From assembly GCF_014529535.1 (NCBI RefSeq), contig NW_023504022.1, positions 6,561,132 to 6,625,131 on the forward strand: a DNA stretch of 64,000 nucleotides, written 5' to 3'. The DNA comes from Bradysia coprophila. Taxonomy: Eukaryota > Arthropoda > Insecta > Diptera > Sciaridae. Positions 22,301 to 39,439 of this stretch are shown piece by piece. The notes below the pieces were generated by a model. That model was not told the origin of the DNA. It did not search any database and saw only the letters and a program-made list of their open reading frames with translations. Both the position numbers and the translations under genes were made by a program. Within the stretch, counting starts at the first letter, position 1, and each line of letters begins with the position of its first letter.

Positions 22301-23179
22301 CAGATCCTAATATTTGGGAATCGTTTTTGAGAATTTTTGGGAATTTAGGGAATTTTTGGGATTTTTTGGGAATTTAGGGAACTTTTGGGAATTTAGGGAA
22401 TTTTTGGGAATTTTTGGTAATTTTGGGAATTAATTACCAAAAATTCCCTAAAATTCCCAAAAAATTTCTTTTCTTTGCATTTTTATAATTAAATGCTCGT
22501 AAAAGATCAGACAAACAAAATATTCCTATCAGCTGACAAATACCTAATATCACATTTCGAGTGAGTTCATCATGGCAGTGATTTTTTAAATTAAATTCTA
22601 TAAAAAATATAAAAAGTTTTTATTACAAAACTAAACTTTTATTAAAAAAGGCTCGCGATTTATTCTGGTGGCTATCGAAACTTTATATGTTGTGGCAAAC
22701 GATGAAACCACTTTTTTCAAAAAATATTCTAATAAGAAGTTATCATCGAAAATGTTTTTCATAGAAGGTCGGAGTGTAGACTGCTCTTAAAATAATTATT
22801 TTTGAGTTATAGCCGCAAAAAGGTTTTCGGTACCCTCTGACATGCTTTCACCTTTGAACACTTTAACCGAAAATTTAAAAAAATGTTCGAAAAAAATGAA
22901 AGATACGATTCTCTAGAATTGAAGACGAATCTATAACTCCTTAAAATCGGAGACCACTTGTTCCCCTATCACCATCACCTCCAGTTTTGGCGATATGCCG
23001 CTTAAGCTCAATTTACTGAATATATTATATTCAATATGTTCTGAAATATTTGTTGTGTTTTTTGGGAATTTTTGGGAATTTTAGGGAATTTTAGGGAATT
23101 TAGGGAATTTTTGGGAATTTTTGAGAATTTTTGGGAATTTTGGGAATTTAGAGAATTAATTCCCAAATATTAGGCTCTG
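22301..23179. mobile_element. hAT-like non-autonomous element, 879 bp, with GGGAATTT-iterated ends
   Basis: The left end CAGATCCTAATATTTGGGAA and right end TTCCCAAATATTAGGCTCTG are inverted repeats. The 8-bp duplication GTGGTTCG flanks both ends exactly (22293-22300 and 23180-23187). Just inside each end are 120-140 bp of degenerate TTTTTGGGAATTTAGGGAA iterations. The 580-bp centre is AT-rich and non-coding. It is a deletion derivative or MITE mobilised in trans by a hAT transposase. Confidence 0.9.
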
Positions 23180-23187
23180 GTGGTTCG

Positions 23188-23671
23188 TAATCGCACAAGT
23201 ACTAGCCTTATTTCCAATCTAGTACATATAAGGAGTTCATTACCTGAAGGATTCGACACAACTCGTTGGAATAGATTAGTGTGAATCACTCCAAGCTAGC
23301 TTCCTTTGACAGTCCTACTCTGGCTTTAGTCCTAGAAAATCACTGTCCGATCCTACATTACCCAGATCATCAGCCTTTTCATTCGCAAAAATACTATGCT
23401 CTCGTACCCAGACTACGGCCGAAGCAGTAGGTAAAATTATGAACTTCAACAGGGATAACCGGGATAACCTTATAGTAACATGTTGGAAAACTAGATAAAT
23501 ATAAGAACTTATAGCTGACCTAGACACAACAACACTTAATCCCAAAAGAAGAATTAATGAACGCAGTTCCGTTCTATTATAGTGAGATGAACAGCATGAG
23601 AAAGGTAGATCATAATCAATCTAGATTTCTAATTGAACTCTACCACAGCACTGCTACTAACATGAACACTG
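23188..23671. other. Spacer, no gene seen
   Basis: There are about 480 bp between two transposons. A minus-strand frame of 76 codons at 23315-23545 shows no family motif and is probably chance. Confidence 0.5.
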
Positions 23672-24890
23672 CACGGTGAGCTTGAAAAAAATTTTATTCG
23701 ACCTCTCGTGGACATGAAATGTTTTTAGTGGTTTTTGTAGAGGGAGGCACCACGAGTAAGAATAACATAACAAGAAAATATTTCGATGGGAAAATTTTTA
23801 ACTAGATCGATTTTTCGTTTTTCTGTGCCCTGCAGGAAGCTTCGAAAACTGTTTGGACCCTACTGGTGACGTGTTTGATCACAAAAATATAGTTACTGTT
23901 TAGCCTGAGGTCTAAGCTTTACAGCGATACCAATCATGACATTCATGACTACCAACAAACGTCTTTTATGAAGGAAAGTCATTCTGCTATGTCGATGTGA
24001 ATTTTAAAGGCTGTACAATCGCTAAACCGAACTGGTGTGCATACGTCATTTTGGCACCAGCTGGTCCCATTTGGAATTGTATGTGACCAGCTGGTGCAAA
24101 ATAACGTATGCACACCAGTTCGGTTTAGCGATTGTATCATACGTGGATTACTTTTATTTTCTCTTATAAATTATTTTTAGTTATTTTACATAATTTAAGG
24201 GGTTAATAAAAGGTCGAAAGAAGATTTTTAACTCGAAATAGGTTTCTTTGTAAATTGCACCCATGAGTAAACTGCATTATCTCGAGTCAAAAATTAACAA
24301 ACCTTTCTTTTGTTTCGTTCGTAGTTTCTCCAATAGTCATTCTAAGCTAATTCTGCAACATTTTAGTTGTTTCCACTAAAAAATGAGACATTATACGAAG
24401 AAATTTGGGTGGTCGTTCAGGTGTACCAACAAAGATTTTGTCAGAATGAAATCCAAGCTCATCCTTTGACCTTTTATTAACCCCTTAAATTATGTTAATT
24501 AACTAAAAATACTTTTTAAGAGAAAATATAAGTAATCCACGTATGATACAGCCTTTAAAATTCACATCGACATAGTAGAATGACTTTCCTTCATAAAAGA
24601 TGTTTCTTGGTAGTCATGAATGTCATGATTGGTATCGCTGTAAAGCCTAGACCTCAGGCTAAACAGTAACTATATTTTTGTGATCAAACAAGTCACCAGT
24701 AGGTTTCAAACAATTTTCGAAGCTTCCTGCAGGGCACAGAAAAACGAAAAATCGATCTAATTAAAAAATTTCCCATCGAAATATTTTCTTGTTATGTTAT
24801 TCCTACTCGTGCTGCCGCCCTCTACAAAAACCACTAAAAGCATTTCATGGCCACGAGAGGTCGAATAAAATTTTTTTCAAGCTCACCGTG
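23672..24890. mobile_element. Foldback element, 1.22 kb, with long arms
   Basis: The left arm starts CACGGTGAGCTTGAAAAAAA and the right arm ends in its complement. The arms pair over about 0.55 kb with scattered mismatches and short indels, around a loop near 24.25-24.42 kb. A possible 4-bp target duplication, ACTG, lies at 23668-23671 and 24891-24894. The left arm is longer because a 119-bp MITE has inserted into it at 24016. Confidence 0.85.
24014..24136. mobile_element. 119-bp palindromic MITE with TA duplication, nested in a foldback
   Basis: The insert runs from CAATCGCTAAACCGAACTGG to its near-perfect inverted copy, between two TA dinucleotides (24014-24015 and 24135-24136). The opposite arm of the host foldback (about 24540-24565) reads straight through GGCTGTATCATACG in complement. 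The empty site is therefore known and the TA was duplicated. TA duplication points to Tc1/mariner-type mobilisation. A second copy is at 27160-27281. Confidence 0.93.
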
Positions 24891-24894
24891 ACTG

Positions 24895-26860
24895 ATTTGA
24901 CAAGTGCCAAATTTGGAGGCTTTAGTGATAAGAGCTACCGCTTCGATTTTTTGTATTGTATGTTTTCACTCACACATCGAAGTCATCTATCTATCTATAC
25001 AAAAGAAATTGTATCGTCAGCCTCCGAATATTTTGTATGTTCATGCTAGTAACAGCGCTGTGACTCTACCAATTTTAGATAATATTTTGTTCGATCCTTT
25101 CAAGACGGACTGTTTTATTGATTAAAATTAGAAATTTAAACAAATCGCAAACTATTATCGGCACGAACGACTCTTTATTTTTATCAACGTGACAACAAAT
25201 CAACCGTATTACTCCCACGCCAATGAAAACCTATATACAAGTTTGATTTTCCGGTTTCTTTCATATAAATATATATATATTTGCGCTAAATGATCGGCAA
25301 ACTTAAAAGTATTATACACAAACAAGTATTCGGATGAATTACACCGTAATTTATATCAACACCCACAACATTGAAAATTTTTTGTTGTTAAAAAGAGGAC
25401 ACACACTGCCGTCATCAAGTCAATAAATGTATAACATAAATGCGAAATATTTTCTGCATCTCAAACAAATCGAAGTGTGAATTAGTACACAGAATGTTTT
25501 ATTCTGAAATTTATAAAGTTAAAATGATCTCAAACTGAAGAACTCAAAATCTCTTGTAAAATGAATCAAAAAAAGCTTTCAGGTTGGTTGCCAAAATGTT
25601 TACAGCATCTCGGCGCGGCTATGAAATAGGATCGATTTTTCTTCAACAAAAAAGAAAATCCACTTCGAATATCATGTACATTGTATTGACCTTGCACGTT
25701 GAAAAATTGCGTAAACTAGCGAAAAGATTTGAATATTAATTCTTCGATTCGAATTCCGTCGAACCAAGTTATGTCTACGGAAAGTGATTAAGGCATAATG
25801 GAGTCTGGTTTATTTCTTTCGACATTATGAACTATAGTTGTATTTAGTCTCTTTTCCACTATTCATATCGGCAAAAACGCATAGTTATTTCGGTTAAGTA
25901 AGATCTCAAGAAATCGTCAAGATTATTTTTAGATTATAAATTTCGGTTGTAAAAGAAAAGTGTCTCCACTCCAGCAGATTAGATCAGAAAAAAAATATTT
26001 TTAGGAATTATAAATCATCGCCTATCCATCTATTTATAAATAATTAACGGAATCATTACACTTACACTCATTATATATTAATCCAAATTGATATGATTAC
26101 TCTTCGCCCCGGGAGAAAGCAAAAACTATTTTTACACACTTTTACACACCACAATTAGCACAATTCTTTTTTTTCTCGATTTTTTTTTCCTTCACTCGAT
26201 TCAACAGTCATTTACTTTCAATTTTCAAATATCTACAATTTTCATTAATCAAAGAAAATGATAAAAATAGCAAAGCGAAAAAAAAGAAGGAAAAAACAGC
26301 GACAACTTTAATACTAAAAGTCGATTTAAAATTGGCATCCAAGTGATATGCGCACGGAAATTAAATTTTGAAACTTTATTCATTCCACTTTCGCTGAGAG
26401 AGGAATTATATTATTCACATGAAGCACATGAAAAAATCACACCGTTCATACTGTGATCGCACAATCTCGATTGATTTTCCGAAACTGAGTCTCCGTGTAG
26501 CGAGCGCACGACTAATAACGCTTGCAAGCGAAGTGGGAATTTTTTTTCAAAAATAATCATTTTCGTGAAAAACAAAAAGTTTATGCGGAAAATGAGCAGC
26601 GTATAGAGTTTAATGGAAAATTGGTAGATGCATGCGTGTGCTACAGTGTTACTCAATCAAACGTTTTGTGTATTTTCCTATTGCATCTCATTTGTAGTAT
26701 TCTCTTTTTGTTGTTTCGTTTTGTTTGGTCTAAATGCAAAGACATGAAAGAGTTTATAGACAGATTTAATTTACCGTGAGAACAGTGTGTACTATTAAAG
26801 TTAAAGTTCACAAAATATTTGCTAACTTTTGTTACCAGAACTCAGACGAGGACACGCCAT
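24895..26860. other. Spacer, about 2 kb, no gene seen
   Basis: AT-rich DNA with poly-T and poly-A runs near 26170 and 26280. Frames at 24789-25125 and 26411-26779 have no recognisable domain. The promoter and first exon of LUBEL may lie in this part or further right, because the first exon that I could place (19596) is probably not the true 5' end, but no signal marks it. Confidence 0.4.
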
Positions 26861-27155
26861 CAGAGCTTTTTTTCTGAACTTAACAATTTCAATTTTTTTA
26901 GGAGTTTTTCAAGAATTTTTAAGGAAATTTAAGAATTACGTTTTTAAAATTCTTGAAAATTATTTAAATTTAAAAAATTTAAGAATTTTTAGATATTTTC
27001 AGGAATTTTAAAATTTTTTACAGAATTTAAAAAAAAATTCGAGAATTAACTATTTCTTGAAAATTCTTTGAATTCATGCCGTTTTCAAAATTTAAAAAGT
27101 TTCAGAATTTTTAAGAATTTTTCAAAATTGAAATTCCGAATAATAAGCCCTACTG
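26861..27155. mobile_element. Possible hAT-like MITE with TTTAAGAATT iterations
   Basis: The left end CAGAGCTTTTTTTCTG and right end (in complement) CAGTAGGGCTTATTATTCGG are loosely similar, and both lead into AATTTCAATTTT. The body is a degenerate iteration of TTTTTAAGAATT. No matching 8-bp duplication is left, and a palindromic MITE has landed 4 bp beyond the right end. The call rests on architecture shared with 19716-20022 and 22301-23179. Confidence 0.4.
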
Positions 27156-27159
27156 GTCA

Positions 27160-27281
27160 TACAATCGCTAAACCGAACTGGTGTGCATACGTTATTTTGC
27201 ACCAGCTGGTCCCATTTGGAATTGTATGTGACCAGCTGGTGCAAAATAACGTATGCACACCAGTTCGGCTTAGCGATTGTA
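27160..27281. mobile_element. Second copy of the 119-bp palindromic TA MITE
   Basis: It is almost identical to 24014-24136, with the same CAATCGCTAAACCGAACTGG termini, central loop around CCCATTTGGAATTG, and flanking TA dinucleotides. High identity between copies and between arms suggests recent spread. Confidence 0.9.
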
Positions 27282-28699
27282 TGGGCAAAGATTTTCAATG
27301 TTTATATAGTTTCGTCATTCAACTCCTAAAGGGCCTTTGGGTGACCAGCCCGTCCTGCCAGAACATATTAATTATGGCTTTAGTTCTGTACAACGGATTC
27401 CATTCACCATCACCACAAAATGAATGTTTTATCGCTCTCAAAGGTCAAAATTAGGGATTTATTGTAATAAAACAACAATAAGCCAGAAGATGTATTTTTA
27501 CTCCTCTGTTACTATTACGTTTTCTCTAATGATATCACTCCTCCTAGCATTATGTCAGACGTCCAGAAACACTCCAAATTTTGATACATTTATGAGTAAT
27601 GAGTATGCATTAATTGTTTGTTTCAACTTACACCATCAACGCCTAACTCCTGTCTTAACGATACTAATGCGATACCATCAGCCTTGAAATATTGTCTATG
27701 AGTCTATGTTAAGACACTAGCAGTGGTATGAAAGAATACTTCTGTTCGGCTATCCTACTTCATTCGATTATAACGAAATCTTTTACTTCATTTGTTTTAG
27801 CATTTCGCTATAAAAAGGAACATCATCAGAGATATTCAATCGCTATTCTTGTTGTTGCTATCAATAACAGATGATTTTGCCTTCTGTAAAATTCGGACTA
27901 ATCTGATGACATAAGTAGAGGAGTGATATACTCGTATCGTGTAAGCTTATAGTCAAACAGAATATTGTGCATAAAACGTTTAATCAATTACTTGCACAAA
28001 TACATATTGTACGTGTTGCATCGAGTCTCTGGATCTTTGACATTTTCACTAAATAAAATGAAATCTGGAAATAGTTTCATGATACACCAGTAGCTGCATA
28101 TTGTAATTAAAATATGGTTGGAATGTTGAAGGTTACGAAATAGAACAGTTTTAGACGTTGTATTGGCGTGTGCATTGTAAATATTAACACAATGAAAATT
28201 GTGTTGGGATATTTTCGGAATCGAAATCTGGAAATTCTGAATCTCATTATTTCGTTGAGCAATGTGTTCGAACAATTTTAGCTCTTTTACAAAAATGTCT
28301 TGATTGAGCTTGCGTGTACAACATGGTTTAATGCTTCCAATTTTCGGATAAAAAGACTTCACGACCCAAATTTATAATTTAATTACTGCTCAGACGACGT
28401 GTTGATTGATCGATGAAAATCTAAAAAGTACAAAAACATCGCGAGTTTTACAGATTGCACAAGCACGTTTTTATTAGGTGAGGTTCGGCTGTTATTGCCT
28501 TTACATTATTATATAGATTCAACGAATTTACAATCATCCCTGCAATCATCACAGTATTACGATAATGTAAATCATTCGCTATCGTCAAAGACGACTAAAG
28601 TAAAACGAATGAGGAAAAGGTTTTGTGTGAAGAAGAAAAGTCGATTTGGTTGAGTTCACAACGAGGGTATTGTCATAGATGACTGTAAAAAGACACCAT
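27282..28699. other. Spacer, no gene seen
   Basis: The stretch has only short frames. The longest, 124 codons on the minus strand at 27988-28362, is Cys/Asn/Ile-rich without a recognised domain, and I treat it as chance. Confidence 0.4.
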
Positions 28700-29430
28700 A
28701 CAATCAAACGCGTAGATTAGGAGATAATACAACAGTAGGAGCCTCTTACTAAGAGGGCAAACATCCAAAAATAATCCGCTTTTGAACGAATGATGGTTTT
28801 ATACAACTTAAGCTTGGATTTGGTTGATAGCATTGAATGCCTGCGGAGGAGCGGATAGAGTGCTTTAAAGCTGTTTAACGCCTCTGTCCTGCACGACTCC
28901 ATTTAGCTTGTGGTCAAGATGATGATTTTTAAAGGTTTTAAAGATGACTGGCGATCCATTGAAGTACAAATCCCTCGAAGGCGTTTGTCTACTGGGATGA
29001 TTAAATTTAAAGAGATCGCTTGCGTCTTGTCGCAGTTGATTTTGATCTTCCATTTTACGAAGTATTTGTGAATTTTCGATAGAGCGTTCGACAGGTCGTG
29101 TTGGACTGTTTGGTTGAGGAGAGAATGGCATAATATCAACTCTCGCAATTTGATGGTACTTTTAGGTCTGATGTGTAAACAGCGTACAATATCGACGAAA
29201 TAACCGAGCCCTGAGCGAGTCCAGACGGGATAGTTTTGAACGAAGACTATTTTCCATTGACACAGACCGCAAAGCTTTTGTCCTTTAAGAACGACGATAT
29301 TAGTTTTGCTAGATACGTTGGAGTTCCAGCTTTATCCAATTTGAAGAGTTGCCCATTATGTCAAACCGAATCGAAGGCCTTTTCCATGTCTACCTTTACT
29401 TTGTCTGTATGTAATTTATAGTTACTGTTA
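28700..29430 (-). pseudogene. Degenerate Jockey-type reverse transcriptase fragment
   Basis: Reading leftwards and switching frame at several stops and indels, one meets VDMEKAFDSV (RT domain 3), a QGS-like region, YFVKWKIKINCDKTQA, and LYPLLRRHSMLSTKSKLKLYK near the end of RT. These are classic Jockey-clade RT and post-RT motifs. The frames are broken by many stops, so this is a dead 3' fragment, unrelated in detail to the intact LINE at 8290-12831. Confidence 0.7.
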
Positions 29431-29461
29431 CTGCAATTGATTAAAGAAACTCTAATGAAAC

Positions 29462-29858
29462 CAGGGACTATTTTTGAGAAATTTTTTGAGAAATTTGAGA
29501 AATATTTCTTTAAATTTCTCAAAGTTTTACAAAATATTTTTCTTATTCTTCTGAATAAAATTTAGGAAAATTAACTTTGTTACGTGTCTAACGATGTAGA
29601 CAATATTTTAAACGTTTTTAGAACTGATTTAGACAGCTAGTTTTGATAAATAGTTGACTTCTTACTTTTTTTCGACTGTACGAGTTCTCTGGTTACTTTT
29701 ATGTCTATCTGCACATAAAGTTACATTGTTAAACCATGTTTTAAACTTTGAAAAATTTGAGAAATTTTTGAAAAATTTGATAAATTTTTGAGAAATTTGA
29801 GAATTTTTTGAAAATTTTGAGAAATCTGATTTCTCAAAAATAGTCCCTATAGTCCCTG
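29462..29858. mobile_element. hAT-like MITE with GAGAAATTT-iterated ends
   Basis: The left end CAGGGACTATTTTTGAGAAA pairs with the right end TTTCTCAAAAATAGTCCC, followed by a repeated TATAGTCCCTG. Inside each end are degenerate TTTGAGAAATTT iterations around an AT-rich middle. I cannot find matching 8-bp flanks, so the target duplication is lost or the right end is rearranged. Confidence 0.65.
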
Positions 29859-30369
29859 TAATTCATTGGTTTTACCCTATTTAAGATAGTGACAATATTT
29901 GTGCTAGCACAAAATTTGTGAAGTTCGATCAGTTTTTCGTTGTGTGACAGAAAATATCTGTTTGGATCAGCTTAAGTGAATATTTGTACTAGCACATTTC
30001 GCATTTCGACTGGCAGCATTTCATTACTCCTTGAATTAGAAAAAAATATCAAGCCAACCTATCGCTGAAGTTAATTCGGTTTTGTAAAACGTATCGAAAC
30101 TGATAATTCTAGCACAAATATTCGCTAAAACTGACCCAAACTGATATTTTCTGACAGCACAAATATTTGTTGACAACGAAAAAACTGAACGAACTTCAAA
30201 AATTTTGTGATAGCAACAACGGGGTTTAGTTTTATTCCCTTGACTGAAAGTCATGGGTCTTACGAATGATAAACACTGTAAAATGTTTGTCACACAATGT
30301 TCACTACTATGATTGAAAATACATTAAATGTCTGACCAAAAACCTTAAATACAGAAAATGTTTGTCACG

Positions 30370-32180
30370 CTTTGTTCATTCCTTGATGCCACGATAGCTT
30401 GAGTAATTCTGAACGGATTTCCAAAAACTTTTTTTTAATCGACGAGGAATTAAATTCCTCAGGTTAAGTTCGAAGATGGGCTATGAAGGATTGACGATCT
30501 TAAAGATATTCCCGAAAGAATTTTTGTCTCGTCGCTTGATGCCACGATAACTCGAGTAGTTTTCGACGGATTTCCAAAAACTTTTTTTTATTCGAAGGGG
30601 AATTAAATTCCAGAGGTTAAGTTCGAAGATGGACCATAACACACGGGTGATCTTAGAGATATTCTCAAAAGAATTTTTGTCTTGTCGCTTGATTCCACGA
30701 TAACTCGAGTATCTTTCGACAGATTTCAAAAAAAAAAAAAATTTTAAATCGACGAGGAATTAAAATCTTAGGTTCAGTTCGAAGATGGGCTATAACGGAC
30801 GGGAGATCTTGGAGATATTCTCAAAAAAATTTTTGTCTTGTCTTGATTCTACGATAACTCCAGTAATTTTCGACAGATTTCAAAACAAACAAAAATTTTA
30901 ATCCACGAGGAATTCCAATTCTCAGGTTAAGTTCGAAAATGGGCTATAACGGACGAGAGATCTCCGTGATATTCTCAAAAGAACTTTCGTCTCGTCGCTT
31001 GATAACACGATAGCTTGAGTAAGCATCAACTGATTTACAAATATTTTTTTATTCGACTGGGAATTAAATTCCTCAGATTAAGTTCGAAGTTGTGTTGTAT
31101 TGGTCTGACAATCTAGAAGTTATTCACAAAAGAATTTTTCTCTTATTCCCTTGACTGAAAATCATGGGTCTTACGGATGATAAACACTCTAAAATGTTTG
31201 TCACAACATGCTCACTATGGTTGAAAAAGCACGAATGTATGACCAAAAACCTTGAATACATGAAAAGGTTTGTCACACTTTGTTCATTCCTTGATAACAC
31301 GATAACTTGAGTAATCCTCAACAGATTGAAAAAAAAAATATTATTCGACTAAGAATGAAATTCGTGAGGGTAGCCACAGATCTACTAGTCTACTTATCAT
31401 ACGGAGTAATTTTCGACAGCTTTCCAAAAACGTTTGCACTGAAATTACTCGGGCGAAGCTCGTTAATGGAAAATACTGGAGTAATAATCTGTGATTTATT
31501 CCGAAAAAACTTGCTGTCCATGCTAGAAAAAAAAATGAACGAGTGTGAACTTTGCGGCCAGAGCGAAGCGAGGGCCGTAATCACACGAGTTGCATAATTC
31601 CCTTGACCGTAAGTCATGGGTATTACAAAAGAAAATACATAACACGTTTACTATGATTAAGAATGTATGATGGAAATGTGATTAAAAAACGTTAAATGTA
31701 ACAATTTTCTGCTCCTTGTAAACACGATAACTTGAGTAAATCTCAACGGATTTTCGCCAACTTTTGTTTTCGACGCGGAATAAAATTCTGCAGGTCAAGT
31801 TCGAAAATGGGCGATATCGACCTAAGAATCTGGCAGTAGTTCCCAAAAGAAGCCTTATTTGCTCCTCGTAAACAGTAAACACGATAACTGGAGTGAAACA
31901 GCCGATTTTCAAAAACTTTTTTTTTATTCGATAAAGGATTGAAATCGTCAGATCAAGTTCGAAAACGTATCGGTATCGGTTCAACCATCTAGGAGTAGTT
32001 CTCTAAAGAAGCCTTTTAACAGGATAACCGGAATAATTCTCAAAAGATTTTCAAAAACTTTATTTTGTTCAATGAAGCATTGAAACGCTCAGGTCAAACT
32101 CGAAAATGGGTGGTATCGGTTCAACCATCTGGGAGTAGTTCTCGAAAGAATCCTTTTCTGCTCTTTATGTAAATCTCGAC
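30370..32180. repeat. Degenerate satellite-like tandem array, about 154-bp unit
   Basis: A block reading ACGATAACTTGAGTAA..CAACGGATTT recurs at about 30390, 30544, 30697, 30851, 31008, 31300, 31720, 31880 and 32022, mostly 153-157 bp apart. Each is followed by a TTTTTTTATTCGA run, a GAATTAAATTC block and GTTCGAAGATGGG. Copies diverge by perhaps 15-30%. Short frames in the array are repeats of each other, not genes. A related unit lies inverted in the element at 45541-46692. Confidence 0.85.
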
Positions 32181-32322
32181 TAATTACAAAATAAATTTGA
32201 TAAAGAATGGAATTTCTTGTTATGTGATTTTGCCTTGTTGACAAAAACGAATAAACAAAACAAAAATTAACGAGTGTGAAGTTTGCGGCCAGAGCGGAGC
32301 GAGGGCCGCTATCACACGAGTT
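31539..32322. repeat. Pair of about 52-bp GC-rich hairpins
   Basis: Blocks at 31539-31593 and 32271-32322 both read CGAGTGTGAA..GCGGCCAGAGCG..GCGAGGGCCG..TCACACGAG. Each starts CGAGTGTGA and ends TCACACGAG, so each can fold. They are much more GC-rich than the DNA around them. They may be two ends of one element or two insertions. Confidence 0.6.
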
Positions 32323-32771
32323 TAAGTTTAATTACGTCATTTATTTACCGGGACAACGTTTCTAAGATTTTAAGTGAAACTAAACCAAATTAAATTATTT
32401 ATAAGAGATTTAGACCTTCCATTAGTTCTTCTTCTAATTATGTTTTTGTGTCCATACAAATTACATTTCATTGAAATAAATCAATAAATCATTACCAATA
32501 AAAATACTATTGAGAAGTTGACACAGTCAAGGGATCTGACCCATCCTACAGGTGGGGCCTAGTCATACGTTTTGCTATCAGGACATAATTCGTCAGTTAA
32601 GGGCTTATCGCATATTTCTGTCGAATTGCTGTCGATTACAGAGACAAATGGGCGAGAAAATTGAAACTCTGAGACGTCCAGTAGAAACGTTGATCACTTT
32701 ATTAAAATATGGGTTCCTCTCTTAAAACATAAAACTAAAATTAAAAATATTACCAAAGCGGCTACCATTAA
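32323..32771. other. 3' flank of ABCC10 with polyadenylation signal
   Basis: On the minus strand an AATAAA lies at 32698-32703, about 70 nt after the ABCC10 stop codon. It is the likely poly(A) signal. The remainder is AT-rich and empty. Confidence 0.6.
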
Positions 32772-38108
<5,337 letters not shown>

Positions 38109-38904
38109 TGTTTCGTGCGTATATTCCGTCGAGATAACAATAAAAATGAATCACAAACACTCAAAATTCCATCTGTTATCAGTGCACACTACACCCACTA
38201 CTGGTCGATAAAATCTTTATGTGAATCACTTAAAGAGGTCCTGCGTTTCTGCATGAAAACATAACTTATTTTCACACAAACATTTTCTAAATGTTTTCTT
38301 CACGTTTAACACAGATTGACTAACAAAAAAGAGAACTATTGACACTCTTAAATCCCTTTAATCGACTTATTCAATTACACTTTGTTTTGACTTTTCGTCT
38401 TATCACACACAACACACCGTGCAATAACCGCAATAATCAAATTTGACAGCCTCTTGCATTTGTTTTGATTAGGTAGTTTTTTACATCGCATAACCTCACT
38501 CTACTTCTGATGAGTGTGCGGTATTCTCTCTTGTCAAATGTTTGAACTTACCCGCGAACTCTGCTCTTTATGCAAATCAAAGTGACTGGGAAAGACTGAA
38601 GTAGCTCAAGTTACTTATCTAATTCTTGTTAACGATATTATCGTCAACAGGACGATATTTACGGTGTAGAAAAATCACCTCAGGACATCTAATACAGCTA
38701 TATTTAGCTGTAAAATGCTTACTTATAGTTAAATAACTAAATATTATGTTTTATAGCTGCAGTCATTTATTAAATTTAACTTTGGATGGGTATTTCAACA
38801 TCGCTTTATTCAGATTCTTATATGAAAATAAAGCGAGTTGACCAAATACAACGCTGCCTTTGATTTAGTTGTTGTGCATTTCATTTTGAATTTGCAGCGG
38901 ACTT
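38109..38904. other. ABCC10 5' flank and spacer
   Basis: The stretch presumably holds the ABCC10 promoter and 5' UTR. I see no TATA box or initiator that I would defend, and no gene. Confidence 0.4.
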
Positions 38905-39050
38905 AATGCTTAGTTTCCTCTTACCAAAAAAAGTACTCCGTGTGAGAGACAAAATTGAATTTTTTCAATTTTTCTTTGTTTATTTGACAGTTTGCTCTCT
39001 CACGGTGCTCTAACGGCTCTCTCACGGCGTACTTTTTTTAAGTGGAATGG
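38905..39050. repeat. Dispersed inverted repeat copy (CTCTCACGG type)
   Basis: It contains TACTCCGTGTGAGAGACAAA, TTTGTTTATTTGACAG and TTGCTCTCTCACGG. The same series, inverted, is at 44258-44390. The ends carry ACTTAAG/CTTAGTTTCC-like pairs. Confidence 0.65.
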
Positions 39051-39059
39051 GCACTTAAG

Positions 39060-39267
39060 TATAGTTTCCACTTAAAAAGAGCACTCCGTTTAGCCTCCGT
39101 TTACATGACAGTTGTAAAATAGAACAAAGGAACTGTCACGTAAACGGAGTAAAAAATTGAAATAAATTCAATTTCCACTCCGTTTGCGTGACAGTTCTTT
39201 TGTTCTATTTTACAACTGTCATGTAAACGGAGGCTAAACGGAGTGCTCTTTTTAAGTGGAAACTATA
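39060..39267. mobile_element. 208-bp near-perfect palindrome (MITE)
   Basis: The left half TATAGTTTCCACTTAAAAAG and onwards is mirrored almost base for base by the right half ending CTTTTTAAGTGGAAACTATA. The centre lies around 39160. If TA is the target duplication, the element is 39062-39265. The long perfect stem would make hairpin RNA if transcribed. Confidence 0.88.
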
Positions 39268-39439
39268 CATTATAGTGTGAATTTTACTGGGAGATAATGT
39301 ATGAAGAGTGTCTTATTTGCCAGTCCGAGAGATGTACAAAATATGTGTCTATGACATTTGACCAAATCGAAAACTTTCTATAATCAAAAGTGATGAACGG
39401 TAACGGAACTGTAAACGGAAGAATTAACAGATTATGAAT

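Noticed and set aside
27988..28362. 124-codon minus-strand frame as a possible gene
   Set aside because: Composition follows the local AT-rich DNA and no motif or neighbour supports it.
30370..32180. Regularly spaced repeats that might suggest a CRISPR-like array
   Set aside because: The genome is eukaryotic and the whole 154-bp unit repeats with divergence; there are no constant repeats with unique spacers.
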